Below are positions 1 to 7,761 of a stretch of DNA of 64,000 bases, piece by piece. Each line of letters begins with the position of its first letter. Position 1 is the first letter of the stretch. The notes below the pieces were generated by a model. That model was not told the DNA's origin. It worked only from the letters and a program-made list of their open reading frames with translations, and did not search any database. The DNA comes from Alkalibacillus salilacus (GTDB lineage: Bacteria; Bacillota; Bacilli; Bacillales; Alkalibacillaceae). The translations under genes were made by a program, and so were the position numbers. The stretch spans positions 1 to 64,000 of the forward strand of contig NZ_JAUSTQ010000006.1 in the NCBI RefSeq assembly GCF_030812915.1, read 5' to 3'.

Positions 1-181
1 ATACTCTCCTCCTGGTAATCGTTTTTGTGGTTGAAAACATTGTACCATGTGGAGAGGAAAATGACCCTTTTTACACAATTATATGGACTCTATCCCGAAC
101 TCGCTGGTAAAAGGGAAATCATGCTGGTAATAACTATCGATTTTCGAATTTGCCCCCCCTGCATATCCGAATATTTAATAA

Positions 182-215
182 AAAACGGGGTGATGTCAAA
201 ACATCATCCCGTTTT
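182..215 (-). terminator. Rho-independent terminator of recQ
   Basis: A 15-bp near-perfect stem (one G/A difference between arms) with a CAAA loop is followed on the minus strand by a run of T. It lies directly after the recQ stop codon. The 180 bases to its left, to the window edge, hold no coding region I can support. Confidence 0.85.
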
Positions 216-218
216 CAG

Positions 219-2384
219 TTAATACAGCGCATGCTTCATACAAACCGCCTTAATCTCCGTATAACTCACTTCATCAGGCAACGCCTCTTTAATTGGTTTG
301 AACCGCAGCTCTTCTAAATCTAATTCACTAATCGTTTCTAAAATAAGTTTTTCCGTTTCATCTGTGACCAATCGGCTAAAATCAAGCTCATAGCCTTCTG
401 AATGGGCGCGGAATAGATGGCTCTCAATCGTGTTAGGTGAAAGACCACGTTCGTCTGAGATGTCGTTAATTGTTTTCCCGCTCGCAAATAATTCGAATGA
501 CGTGATGTAGCTTGGTTGCTCGGAAGCGTGTTCATCTTTTTTGCGCGATGGGGCCGCAGATTTCGTTACCGATTGTGTTTTTTTAATCGCATCGCCATGC
601 TCAGCCTTAAATGCTTGTAATGCTTCCAAAAATGGTTCGCCGTATTGATTGTATTTCTTCTCGCCAATCCCTTTGATCCTAAGCATATCAGCTTCTGTTT
701 CCGGAATGTGACTTGCGAGTTCTTTTAAGGTCGCATCGGAAAAGATCAAGTAAGGTGGCAAGTTTTGCTCATCAGCTATGGTTTTACGTAAATTGCGTAA
801 TGTTTGGAATAATTCTTCAGAGAACGTGAGCTCGACTGGCTTGGCTTGTTCAGGTCGCTTCATCCAAACTTGTTTTTCGTTTTTTAGAACATCTGTGGCT
901 TGTGATGTTAATTTCAAAACAGGAAATTGTGCGTCAGACACAGTTAAGTACTGATCAGCGACTAAATAGTTGATTAAATTGACAATTTCTTTTTCGGTGT
1001 AGTGATTAAGCAAGCCATAAGTTGAAAGCTTATGGAAATTCATATCTATCACTTTTTGGCTTTTAGAGCCTTTTAACACTTTCGCTGTCATCGTTATGCC
1101 GAATGATTCATTCATGCGCTTCACACATGACATGATCATCTGAGCTTCCTTCGTCATATCGTCGCGTTCGCCCTCATCTAAGCAGTTGGAGCACCTACCG
1201 CAATCACCATCTGTCTCTTTGTCACCAAAATAATCTAAAATATAACGCTGTAAGCATTGGTGCGTATGGCAATAAGCGATCATGTCTTGCAGTTTGTTGT
1301 GCTCATCTTGGCGTTGTGAGTCATCTAAATCCGATTGTTCAATCAAAAATTTCTGTAGCTGAATGTCTTGCGGTGAATAGATTAAATGGCACTCACTGTC
1401 GACGCCATCACGTCCTGCGCGTCCTGCTTCTTGGTAATAGGACTCAATATTTTTCGGTAAAGCATAATGAAGCACGTAGCGGACATTTGATTTGTCGATG
1501 CCCATACCAAATGCGTTGGTTGCGACCATGACTTGGATGTCGTCAGCGATAAAAGCTTTTTGGGCGGATTGGCGCTCGTCTTTCGTCATGCCAGCGTGAT
1601 AACGAGCAGTCTTAATGCCTTGCTCGTTTAACAGGTCATGAATTTGATCCGTCGTTTTTCGCGTTGGTGTGTAAATAATGCCCGATTCATCTGGTCTTGA
1701 TCGGACGAAATTTTGAACATAATTTTTGCGATCCACGCCTTTAACGACGTGAAAAGATAAATTTTCCCGAGCAAAGCCTGTCACGACTGTGTGTTCAGTT
1801 TGAATAGATAAAAGTTGTTGAATGTCGTGAATGACGGTCTGTGTCGCTGTTGCCGTTAAAGCGATGACAGGAGGTTGTTCGGATAACTCCTTCATCGCAG
1901 GAACGACAGAGCGATAACTCGGTCTGAAGTCGTGGCCCCATTGTGAAATACAGTGGGCTTCGTCAAATGCAATCAATGAAATGTCGATTTGGTCTAAGGT
2001 ATGTAAAAAGTTCGGAGTTTCGAATCGTTCGGGTGAAACGTAAACCAACTGATAGTCGCCAGCTGTCATCCGCCTTAAACGTCGTTGTTGTTCGGATGCA
2101 CTGAGCGAACTATTGATATAAGTCGCCTGAATATCGACGGTTTGTAACGCTTCGACCTGGTCATTCATTAATGAAATAAGCGGTGAAATAATAATGGCCG
2201 TGCCATCTTTGACGAGGCTGGGAATTTGATAGCAAAGCGATTTCCCGCCACCAGTCGGCATGATTGCTAGTGTGTGGTGATTATCTAATATGGATTGAAT
2301 GGCTCCTTCTTGTCCAGGGCGGAAAGAGGTAAAGCCATAATAATGATTTAAGGTTCGTGTTGCTTGTTCGATCAATTGAGTCAC
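219..2384 (-). CDS. recQ: ATP-dependent DNA helicase RecQ
   Basis: This is a superfamily 2 3'-5' DNA helicase that acts in recombination and repair of stalled forks. Walker A is TGGGKS at residues 44-49 and the DEAH box is at about 141-144, followed by the aromatic-rich loop ISQWGHDFRP. A Zn-binding cluster (CHTHQC, then CGRCSNC) lies at about 370-402. An HRDC domain follows at about 520-600, and a C-terminal helix-turn-helix segment (ISDERGLSPNTIESHL) lies near 650-680. At 721 aa it is longer than minimal RecQ because of that extension. The GTG at 2384 overlaps the ribosome binding site. A TTG at 2375, preceded by AAAGGGTGA at good spacing, is an equally good start and would remove three residues. 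The gene is monocistronic with its own terminator. Confidence 0.95.
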   Translation of the reverse strand: MTQLIEQATRTLNHYYGFTSFRPGQEGAIQSILDNHHTLAIMPTGGGKSLCYQIPSLVKDGTAIIISPLISLMNDQVEALQTVDIQATYINSSLSASEQQRRLRRMTAGDYQLVYVSPERFETPNFLHTLDQIDISLIAFDEAHCISQWGHDFRPSYRSVVPAMKELSEQPPVIALTATATQTVIHDIQQLLSIQTEHTVVTGFARENLSFHVVKGVDRKNYVQNFVRSRPDESGIIYTPTRKTTDQIHDLLNEQGIKTARYHAGMTKDERQSAQKAFIADDIQVMVATNAFGMGIDKSNVRYVLHYALPKNIESYYQEAGRAGRDGVDSECHLIYSPQDIQLQKFLIEQSDLDDSQRQDEHNKLQDMIAYCHTHQCLQRYILDYFGDKETDGDCGRCSNCLDEGERDDMTKEAQMIMSCVKRMNESFGITMTAKVLKGSKSQKVIDMNFHKLSTYGLLNHYTEKEIVNLINYLVADQYLTVSDAQFPVLKLTSQATDVLKNEKQVWMKRPEQAKPVELTFSEELFQTLRNLRKTIADEQNLPPYLIFSDATLKELASHIPETEADMLRIKGIGEKKYNQYGEPFLEALQAFKAEHGDAIKKTQSVTKSAAPSRKKDEHASEQPSYITSFELFASGKTINDISDERGLSPNTIESHLFRAHSEGYELDFSRLVTDETEKLILETISELDLEELRFKPIKEALPDEVSYTEIKAVCMKHALY

Positions 2385-2483
2385 CCTTTTTGACTTAGTA
2401 CTTCTATTATAACATGGGTGACGGTTCGAAGTTGTTTTTATCGAAACAAAAAGATCTGTTTAAGTTTAATATTTATATAGGTT

Positions 2484-2522
2484 AAAAAATGGAACTCTTA
2501 TATATCAGGGGTTCCATTTTTG
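2484..2522 (-). terminator. Terminator after the lipoprotein gene
   Basis: AAAATGGAAC and GTTCCATTTT form a stem around a 15-nt loop, with T runs on both sides. It lies between the lipoprotein stop and the recQ start, so it probably ends the lipoprotein transcript on the minus strand. Confidence 0.7.
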
Positions 2523-2570
2523 TAATATTGGCTTGTTAGACTAATGCTCCAGTTACTGCAGTAAAACTAA

Positions 2571-2954
2571 TTATTCAAGGGGTAACTGAAGTTCAACATT
2601 GTACATTGTATCTTCATTAACATTCCGATATCGACCTTCGACACCTAAATTTATAACTTCTTTATAATAACTAAAGTTAAACAATGTTTGGTCATCATTT
2701 TTAAAATGCACGTCATAATCGGGGTTAACTGGAATGGACATTTCTGCTGTTGAAGCTGTTCTAGCATTATCTAATTTTTTCACAAGTTCTTCAATAAATT
2801 CCTGATCATCAATAGTAGCGACCCGTTCCTCGCTGTTCCATTCATATACCTCGATACTTGTAACATCATCACTTAGGTTTAGGTTATTGTTTTGGCATCC
2901 TATTAAAACAAAAACAAATAACAAGAGTACAAAAAACAATTTAATTTTTGCCAT
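2571..2954 (-). CDS. Small predicted lipoprotein, function unknown
   Basis: The 127-aa protein begins with a charged N-terminus, a hydrophobic stretch and the lipobox LIGC, with Cys20 the likely lipidated residue, so it should be anchored on the outer face of the membrane. The mature part is short and polar (VEVYEWNSEERVATIDDQEF region). It resembles the general pattern of small Bacillus lipoproteins of unknown role; I recognise no family. It is transcribed alone and ends at a clear terminator. A GGGG-containing ribosome binding site lies just upstream of the start. Confidence 0.75.
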   Translation of the reverse strand: MAKIKLFFVLLLFVFVLIGCQNNNLNLSDDVTSIEVYEWNSEERVATIDDQEFIEELVKKLDNARTASTAEMSIPVNPDYDVHFKNDDQTLFNFSYYKEVINLGVEGRYRNVNEDTMYNVELQLPLE

Positions 2955-3279
2955 TATATTTGTCCCCTTTACTTAAATGGACGTTTGGATTGCTATATTG
3001 TTTCAAATTCTTATTAAACTATTTTACTTCGATTGTAGTTGAACAAGTGGTTGTGTTTTTCGTGATTCTAGATATCCTGAGTGCATCAAATGTCACCATA
3101 CTCTGTGTAGATTCCCTTTAATTATCAACTAAAGATCTCAACGAAGGGAAAGAAAATATACATAAGGCTATTGATAATGTCAGACTGGTTTGTTATAGTA
3201 TGTATTAATCATTAATTTTCCAAAAATCGAATGAAAGATATTTTTGTATTGAATTCATTCGGTTTTTATAAAAATTAAC
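2955..3279. other. Intergenic stretch, no gene seen
   Basis: This AT-rich region separates the divergent lipoprotein gene and the xpt riboswitch promoter. No open frame with a plausible ribosome binding site was found. It should contain the minus-strand promoter of the lipoprotein gene, but no convincing -35/-10 pair was singled out. Confidence 0.5.
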
Positions 3280-3307
3280 TTGATAACACCTGTTTATCAT
3301 GTATAAT
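3280..3307 (+). promoter_or_regulatory. SigA-type promoter of the xpt operon
   Basis: TTGATA (3280-3285), a 16-nt spacer and a perfect TATAAT (3302-3307) lie about 30 bases upstream of the purine riboswitch aptamer. Confidence 0.8.
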
Positions 3308-3337
3308 GGTGTATATAAACGAACAATTTCATAAACT

Positions 3338-3406
3338 ACTTGTATAATAGTGGGGATATGGCCCACGAGTTTCTACCAAGTTACCGTAAATGACTTGACT
3401 ACAAGT
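3338..3406 (+). ncRNA. Guanine (purine) riboswitch aptamer, xpt leader
   Basis: The sequence has the purine-aptamer signature: P1 arms ACTTGTA/TACAAGT, the J1/2 and loop words GAGTTTCTACC and CCGTAAA, and GACTAC closing the junction. The specificity base (position 74 in the xpt numbering) is C, not T, so guanine/hypoxanthine/xanthine specificity is predicted rather than adenine. A terminator follows at 3488-3547, so ligand binding is expected to switch off xpt and the permease. Confidence 0.97.
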
Positions 3407-3487
3407 GATGGATGCGAATAGGGGTAGACTGTCGTTTGAACGGGTCTAGATCCTTAGCTTTTCGTACTTATTTTGTATGGTTCATAT

Positions 3488-3547
3488 AAGTCGAATGCTT
3501 GAAATCACTTTTAGTCGAAGTGGTTTGAAGCATTCGACTTTTTTTAT
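3488..3547 (+). terminator. Riboswitch-controlled terminator (xpt leader)
   Basis: AAGTCGAATGCTT pairs with AAGCATTCGACTT, with a smaller internal hairpin, and is followed by a T-rich tract. It lies between the aptamer and the xpt ribosome binding site and is the likely OFF structure. Confidence 0.9.
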
Positions 3548-3575
3548 TTTCAAATAGCCTAAAGGAGGTTCAATT

Positions 3576-4166
3576 ATGGACGTATTAGAACAAGCGATTA
3601 GAGAACGCGGTCGCGTTTTATCAGAAGATATTTTGAAAGTGGATAACTTCTTAAATCATCAAGTCGACACCCAACTAATGATGGAGATTGGTCAGGAATT
3701 CTCCAAGCGATTTCAAGATCAATCGGTGACAAAGGTGATCACTTTGGAATCATCAGGTATTGCGCCAAGTTTCATGGCAGCGAATACGTTAGATGTACCG
3801 CTCGTGTTTGCACGTAAGAAAAAAGCGTTAACTGGTTCAGAGGACGTATATACGAGTCGTGTTTACTCTTATACGAAGCAAGAGCTCAATCAAGTGATTG
3901 TCTCGAAGGAATATTTAGCTGAAGGTGATCGTGTCTTAATCATTGATGATTTTTTAGCTCATGGCAATGCGGCACTAGGTCTAACAGAAGTTGTCGAAGA
4001 AGCAGGGGCAACAGTTGTCGGTATTGGCGCTGTCATCGAAAAGGCGTTTCAAGAAGGGCGAACGCAATTGGAGATGGAAGGTTATCAAGTCGAATCACTG
4101 GCACGAATCGAATCGTTATCAAATGGTGAAGTTACGTTTATTGATGAAGTCGTAACGAATAAATAA
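3576..4166 (+). CDS. xpt: Xanthine phosphoribosyltransferase
   Basis: Converts xanthine plus PRPP to XMP in the cytosol for purine salvage. The 196-aa length is typical for Xpt. The PRPP-binding loop is [12 protein letters not shown] near residues 122-133, and the N-terminal segment ([13 protein letters not shown]) is characteristic of the family. The ATG is preceded by AAAGGAGG at good spacing. It is the first gene of a two-gene operon with the purine permease and lies under a guanine riboswitch, as in B. subtilis xpt-pbuX. Confidence 0.97.
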   Translation: MDVLEQAIRERGRVLSEDILKVDNFLNHQVDTQLMMEIGQEFSKRFQDQSVTKVITLESSGIAPSFMAANTLDVPLVFARKKKALTGSEDVYTSRVYSYTKQELNQVIVSKEYLAEGDRVLIIDDFLAHGNAALGLTEVVEEAGATVVGIGAVIEKAFQEGRTQLEMEGYQVESLARIESLSNGEVTFIDEVVTNK

Positions 4167-4181
4167 AAAGGGGCGATGAAG

Positions 4182-5705
4182 ATGGAGAGAGCAGTCAATT
4201 ATCCATTATTTAAGAAAGAAGATACAGATGCATTTTTCGCGTTATTTCAAAATAACTTAGCTAATTTTGTATTAATTGCAGTGACGATGTTGGGGTTAGG
4301 TTTTCCGACAGGGATCGTGTTTGGTCAAGTCATTCCCGGTGCAGCTGTGGCTGTGATCGTTGGTAATTTGTATTATGCGCATATGGCGAAGCGACTTGCT
4401 GAAAAAGAAGAGCGAACCGATGTGACGGCGTTGTCGTATGGGATTAGCACGCCAGTCATGTTTGTCTTTTTATTCGGGGTCTTAGTTCCAGCGCATTCCT
4501 TAACGAACGACTATCAATTGGCGTGGCAAATCGCAGTTGCAGCAGCTTTTCTAAGTGGTTTGATTCAAGTAATCGGTAGTGTTGCGGGTAATTGGATTCG
4601 CAAACAAATTCCACGAGCGGCTTTACTCGGAGCGCTTGCTGGTGTCGCGATTACATTTGTTGCGGGTGAGATGTTATTTAATACATTTTCAATTCCAGTC
4701 GTCGGTCTTGTGACGCTCATGATTATTATTGTGGGTGTGATCGGAAAAGTGGCCATGCCGTTTAATATTCCAGTGTCGTTATTTGCGATTGTGATTGGAA
4801 CGGTTTTAGCATTCACATTAGGCTATCAATCACCGAGTCAAATTTCTGAAGGGTTATCGAATGTTGGCTTGTATCCGATTCTGCCGACACTTGCTGCGTT
4901 TGACGGGATGACGATGTTATTTACCGCGATGGTCGGTTTATTAGCTGTGATTATTCCGATAACCGTGTACAACTCGATTGAAACGATGAATAATGTTGAT
5001 GCGATGGATGCAGCAGGTGATGGTTATGATGTTCGGAAATGCCAAGCTGTTGATGGTGTTGGCACAATGCTAGGTTCAGTATTTGGAGGTCTATTCCCAA
5101 CAACCGTTTATATTGCATCAGTTGGTTCAAAAGAAATGGGCGCAGGACGTGGATATAGTATTTTGAATGCGATGGTATTTGGATTAGCCGCTGTGACAGG
5201 TGTTGTCGCCGCATTATCAGCGATTATTCCGATGGCTGCGATTGCACCGATCTTAGTCTTTGTCGGTTTATCATTAGTCGGAACTGCATTTCAATCAAAT
5301 GAAACGAAATATTATCCGGCTGTTGCGCTCGCCATGCTACCATATTTCGCGAACTACGTGATGACACGTTTTAATAGTGATGCCGGTCAAGTTGTAGCAG
5401 GAATCTCTGAAGGGATCGTCCCGTTAGGTGAAGGTGCCATGTTTACCGCAATTATTTTGGGTGCTGTGACCGTGTTTATAATTGATGGACGCTTTGTGAA
5501 AGCAGCTGCTTTCTCGCTAGTTGCAGCTGGATTATCATTTACAGGTTTCATGCACGCCTCTGAAATGGCGTTCAATGCTGCCACGCAATACGCAGTCGCT
5601 TATTTACTCGTTGCCGTTTTCTTCATATATTGTGCTTATAAAGAAGAGAGAAGCACGATTAAAGTACCTGAGCACCGCCCGCTTAAAGAGCGTACTGCTT
5701 CATAA
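4182..5705 (+). CDS. Purine/xanthine permease, NCS2-like
   Basis: A polytopic membrane protein of about 507 aa with roughly 12-14 hydrophobic segments and the conserved stretches FQNNLANFVLIAVTMLGLGF and DVTALSYGISTPVMF. It is expected to import xanthine or a related nucleobase across the cytoplasmic membrane. The call rests on the xanthine/uracil permease-like layout and on its place directly after xpt under a guanine riboswitch. It is clearly longer than, and different from, classical PbuX (about 440 aa). The ribosome binding site AAAGGGG fits the ATG at 4182 better than the ATG at 4176. A repeat array and a terminator follow the stop. Confidence 0.8.
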   Translation: MERAVNYPLFKKEDTDAFFALFQNNLANFVLIAVTMLGLGFPTGIVFGQVIPGAAVAVIVGNLYYAHMAKRLAEKEERTDVTALSYGISTPVMFVFLFGVLVPAHSLTNDYQLAWQIAVAAAFLSGLIQVIGSVAGNWIRKQIPRAALLGALAGVAITFVAGEMLFNTFSIPVVGLVTLMIIIVGVIGKVAMPFNIPVSLFAIVIGTVLAFTLGYQSPSQISEGLSNVGLYPILPTLAAFDGMTMLFTAMVGLLAVIIPITVYNSIETMNNVDAMDAAGDGYDVRKCQAVDGVGTMLGSVFGGLFPTTVYIASVGSKEMGAGRGYSILNAMVFGLAAVTGVVAALSAIIPMAAIAPILVFVGLSLVGTAFQSNETKYYPAVALAMLPYFANYVMTRFNSDAGQVVAGISEGIVPLGEGAMFTAIILGAVTVFIIDGRFVKAAAFSLVAAGLSFTGFMHASEMAFNAATQYAVAYLLVAVFFIYCAYKEERSTIKVPEHRPLKERTAS

Positions 5706-5711
5706 CGATGA

Positions 5712-5980
5712 AGTCGCTGAAATACCGGCCAGGTCGCTGATATATATGATATTAAGGCGCTCGCCGTTATATATCAGCGAACGTCGATAAAATAAGGATG
5801 GCGCCGAAATAATTGAGATCGCGCCGATAAATATCAAATCGCGCTGATAAAATTGGTGAGTCGCTGATATAGCTGATATTTAGGCGCTTGCCGATATATT
5901 TCAGCGGACGTCGATAAAATAAGGATGGCGCTGATAAATCTCAGATTTCGCCGATAAATTCAGTGCGCGAAACGCTGATA
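5712..5980 (+). repeat. Degenerate CGCTGATA array (array 1, about 20-nt period)
   Basis: About a dozen copies of CGCTGATAAAT and variants (CGCCGATAAAT, CGCTGATATAT, GTCGATAAAAT) are separated by variable AT-rich spacers. Clear 20-nt steps occur at 5802, 5822, 5842 and 5862, and again at 5929 and 5949. A 72-nt segment at 5733-5804 recurs at 5860-5931 with about seven differences, and each copy includes an inverted pair CGCTGATAT...ATATCAGCG able to form a hairpin. The array fills the gap between the permease stop and the terminator at 6007. No coding function is seen. Confidence 0.8.
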
Positions 5981-6006
5981 GCAACTTTCAAACGTTACAT
6001 CTATTT

Positions 6007-6050
6007 AAACTTACAGATAAGCATCACGCTTTTCTGTAAGTTTTTTATTT
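6007..6050 (+). terminator. Terminator of the xpt-permease operon
   Basis: AAACTTACAGA pairs with TCTGTAAGTTT around a 15-nt loop and is followed by TTTTATTT. It lies after array 1, so the array is probably part of the 3' untranslated region of the xpt operon mRNA. Confidence 0.85.
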
Positions 6051-6105
6051 CTCATCATTTATTGATAAAATAAAGGCAAACACTCAAAAAGAAGGAGCTT
6101 ATCCC

Positions 6106-6486
6106 ATGAATATTGTGTGTGAAGAAAGTTGTGGCAATGCACCGCGTAAAGCTTTATTAAGAGATTTCTCAATCGCATTAACGTCTGGTGATGTTGATTC
6201 ATTTCAGGAATTTGCGATTGATGATCTGGAGTGGCAATATGTCGGCGGTGATAAGATTGTCGGCTTAGATCAATTACGGCATACTATTCAATCAAAAGGT
6301 GAAGATAACATTCAAGAGCTGCGCTTAGAAAATATCATTACTCACGGTAAAACAGCAGCTGTTGATGGCGTCATTCATTATGAGAATGAAACATATATGT
6401 TTTGTGATGTATATGAATTCAATCGTGCTGATAAAAACGGCAAAATTAAAAAAGTTAAGTCTTACCTTATTCCGGTACCATCATAA
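6106..6486 (+). CDS. NTF2-like / SnoaL-like small protein
   Basis: A soluble 126-aa protein with the NTF2-like fold pattern: an N-terminal helix (RKALLRDFSIALTSGD), then an alternating beta-rich half with WQYVGGDKIVG and GKTAAVDGVIHY. Such proteins are general ligand-binding or enzyme-like folds, so no specific reaction can be assigned. The start has AAGAAGGAG at good spacing. It lies 80 bases upstream of the TGA-containing peroxiredoxin-like gene, without a terminator between them, so the two may be co-transcribed. Confidence 0.7.
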   Translation: MNIVCEESCGNAPRKALLRDFSIALTSGDVDSFQEFAIDDLEWQYVGGDKIVGLDQLRHTIQSKGEDNIQELRLENIITHGKTAAVDGVIHYENETYMFCDVYEFNRADKNGKIKKVKSYLIPVPS

Positions 6487-6566
6487 TGCCAACAAGCTCT
6501 CTAATCAAAATAGTTTGAATGACTACTTCTATCGGGTAGACTGTTCTTAAAAGGAGAGTGAGACCT

Positions 6567-7118
6567 ATGAACGCGACATTAGAACAACCTTCTGGTGAGT
6601 CAGTCGAATTAGATGGTCTGATTCAGAATCAAAAATCGATTGTTATTCTTGTGCGTCATCTTGGTTGACCAGTTTGCCGTGAGCATATCACGCAGTTGCG
6701 TGAACGTTATGACGAACTGTCGCAGTATGGTTATCAAGTAGTAGTGATTGCACCACACAAAGGAACGTTTGTTCAAGAATTCTTAAATCAATTTGGTGAT
6801 TATCCATTTCCGTTTTATGGGGATCTAGAGAAACAAGCCTACCGTGAAGTTGGTGCAAAATCGATGTCTAAAAGTAAATTATTGATGAAGAGTCTAAAAG
6901 GTCTAGTAAATGGCAAGATTTCCAATGTCATTCCAAATAATAAAGGTCAAAAAGATGTCGTGATGAAATCGATGAAGTCTGAAGATGTTTCGATTCAAGG
7001 TGCAACGTTAGTTTTTAATGAACAAGGTGAAACAATTCATATGCATCTGGATTCTTCTCCTGAAGATCACATTAGTGTTAATCAATTATTTGAGATTATA
7101 GAACAACCAAAATCATAA
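6567..7118 (+). CDS. Peroxiredoxin-like protein with in-frame TGA at the catalytic Cys: candidate selenoprotein (SelL-related)
   Basis: The frame opens at ATG 6567 (AAAGGAGAG upstream) and runs to 7118, 183 codons, broken only by TGA at codon 34 (6666-6668). The TGA falls in RHLG-[TGA]-PVCREH. AhpC/TSA-like (PRXL2/SelL-related) thioredoxin-fold proteins carry Cys at this place (RHxGCPxCR), so reading TGA as selenocysteine gives a UxxC active site. Sequence after the TGA is intact and family-like (VVIAPHKGTFVQEF, FPFYGDLEKQAYREVG). A stem-loop lies at 6688-6703. The product would be a cytosolic thiol- or selenol-dependent redox protein. If the organism lacks Sec machinery, this is a nonsense mutant of a Cys-type protein, with a possible internal start at 6696. 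Confidence 0.7.
6688..6703 (+). promoter_or_regulatory. Candidate bacterial SECIS stem-loop
   Basis: TCACGC pairs with GCGTGA around an AGTT loop, with G as the second loop base. The apical loop starts 25 nt after the TGA at 6666-6668, within the 16-37 nt spacing used for bacterial SECIS prediction. An alternative, mutually exclusive hairpin (CGTGA/TCACG, loop GCATA, 6678-6692) is closer to the TGA. Both lie inside the coding region, as bacterial SECIS elements do. Confidence 0.45.
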
Positions 7119-7230
7119 GTATAAACACCACCTTATACTTGGAAAAAGATTGTGTATGAAATGGCTGATATGAAACATACTACCATTACATAGCGTCTAA
7201 TAAACGAGTAGGAAAGGTGGTGTATTTGTT

Positions 7231-7422
7231 TTGAGAAAAACAGCACTTATATTGCTCATTATTGGTGGCTTAAACTGGCTGCTTGTCGGCTTGTTTGAGT
7301 GGGATTTATTAGGTGGTTTATTCGGTGGTATGGATGAATTTATTCCACGATTGGTTTATATTATTGTTGGTTTAGCTGCACTATATGCCTTGTCATTTAT
7401 TGACAAAGTAGATGATGAATAA
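7231..7422 (+). CDS. DUF378 small membrane protein (YuzA-like)
   Basis: A 63-aa protein with two transmembrane segments. The motif GGLNWLLVGLFEWDLL followed by a glycine-rich turn and a second hydrophobic helix (YIIVGLAALYALSF) is the DUF378 signature; the family's function is unknown. The start is TTG at 7231, supported by the ribosome binding site AAAGGTGGTG about nine bases upstream. A terminator follows directly. Confidence 0.88.
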   Translation: MRKTALILLIIGGLNWLLVGLFEWDLLGGLFGGMDEFIPRLVYIIVGLAALYALSFIDKVDDE

Positions 7423-7427
7423 CTGTT

Positions 7428-7460
7428 AAAGTCGCTTCTATATAGAAGCGGCTTTTATTT
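7428..7460 (+). terminator. Terminator after the DUF378 gene
   Basis: GTCGCTTCT and AGAAGCGGC pair around ATAT and are followed by TTTTATTTT. Confidence 0.85.
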
Positions 7461-7563
7461 TATTCACTCATGTACCTACTTTCATGTTATTATAGACGTA
7501 TAAAATTTTGACTTTTCTTATACTTTAGGATTTATTGAAGAGCACTTAAAGTGGGGGACAAAA

Positions 7564-7704
7564 GTGGAACGTTGTTTTTGCTATGAGAAATTTAAAGATC
7601 AATTGCCGAAAGATTTTCGTCCCAATTGTTTTAAAGAGCATTGTCGTAACTACCGAGAAAATATGAGGGAGTTAGGGTATAACGTAACCAAGCCGAAACC
7701 ATAA
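7564..7704 (+). CDS. Small four-cysteine protein, hypothetical
   Basis: A GTG-initiated frame of 46 codons encodes a basic protein with the pattern CFCYEKF...RPNCFKEHCRNY, four cysteines in two pairs. That spacing suggests a small zinc- or metal-binding fold, but I recognise no family. A weak ribosome binding site (GGGGGAC) precedes the GTG. It ends 57 bases before the MoxR ATPase start and may be its leader gene. The cysteine pattern and tidy fit between flanking features favour a real gene; the short length keeps confidence moderate. Confidence 0.5.
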   Translation: MERCFCYEKFKDQLPKDFRPNCFKEHCRNYRENMRELGYNVTKPKP

Positions 7705-7761
7705 TGGTTAGAGATAGAATAGTTAACGTGATGATCATTGAACTTAAGGAGGCATTTATCT

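Noticed and set aside
25-222. 65-codon open frame on the plus strand at the left edge
   Set aside because: It runs through the recQ terminator stem, has no good ribosome binding site and encodes no recognisable pattern.
5712-5980. CRISPR array
   Set aside because: Repeat words are only 8-11 nt and degenerate, spacers are 9-13 nt, and no cas genes are present.
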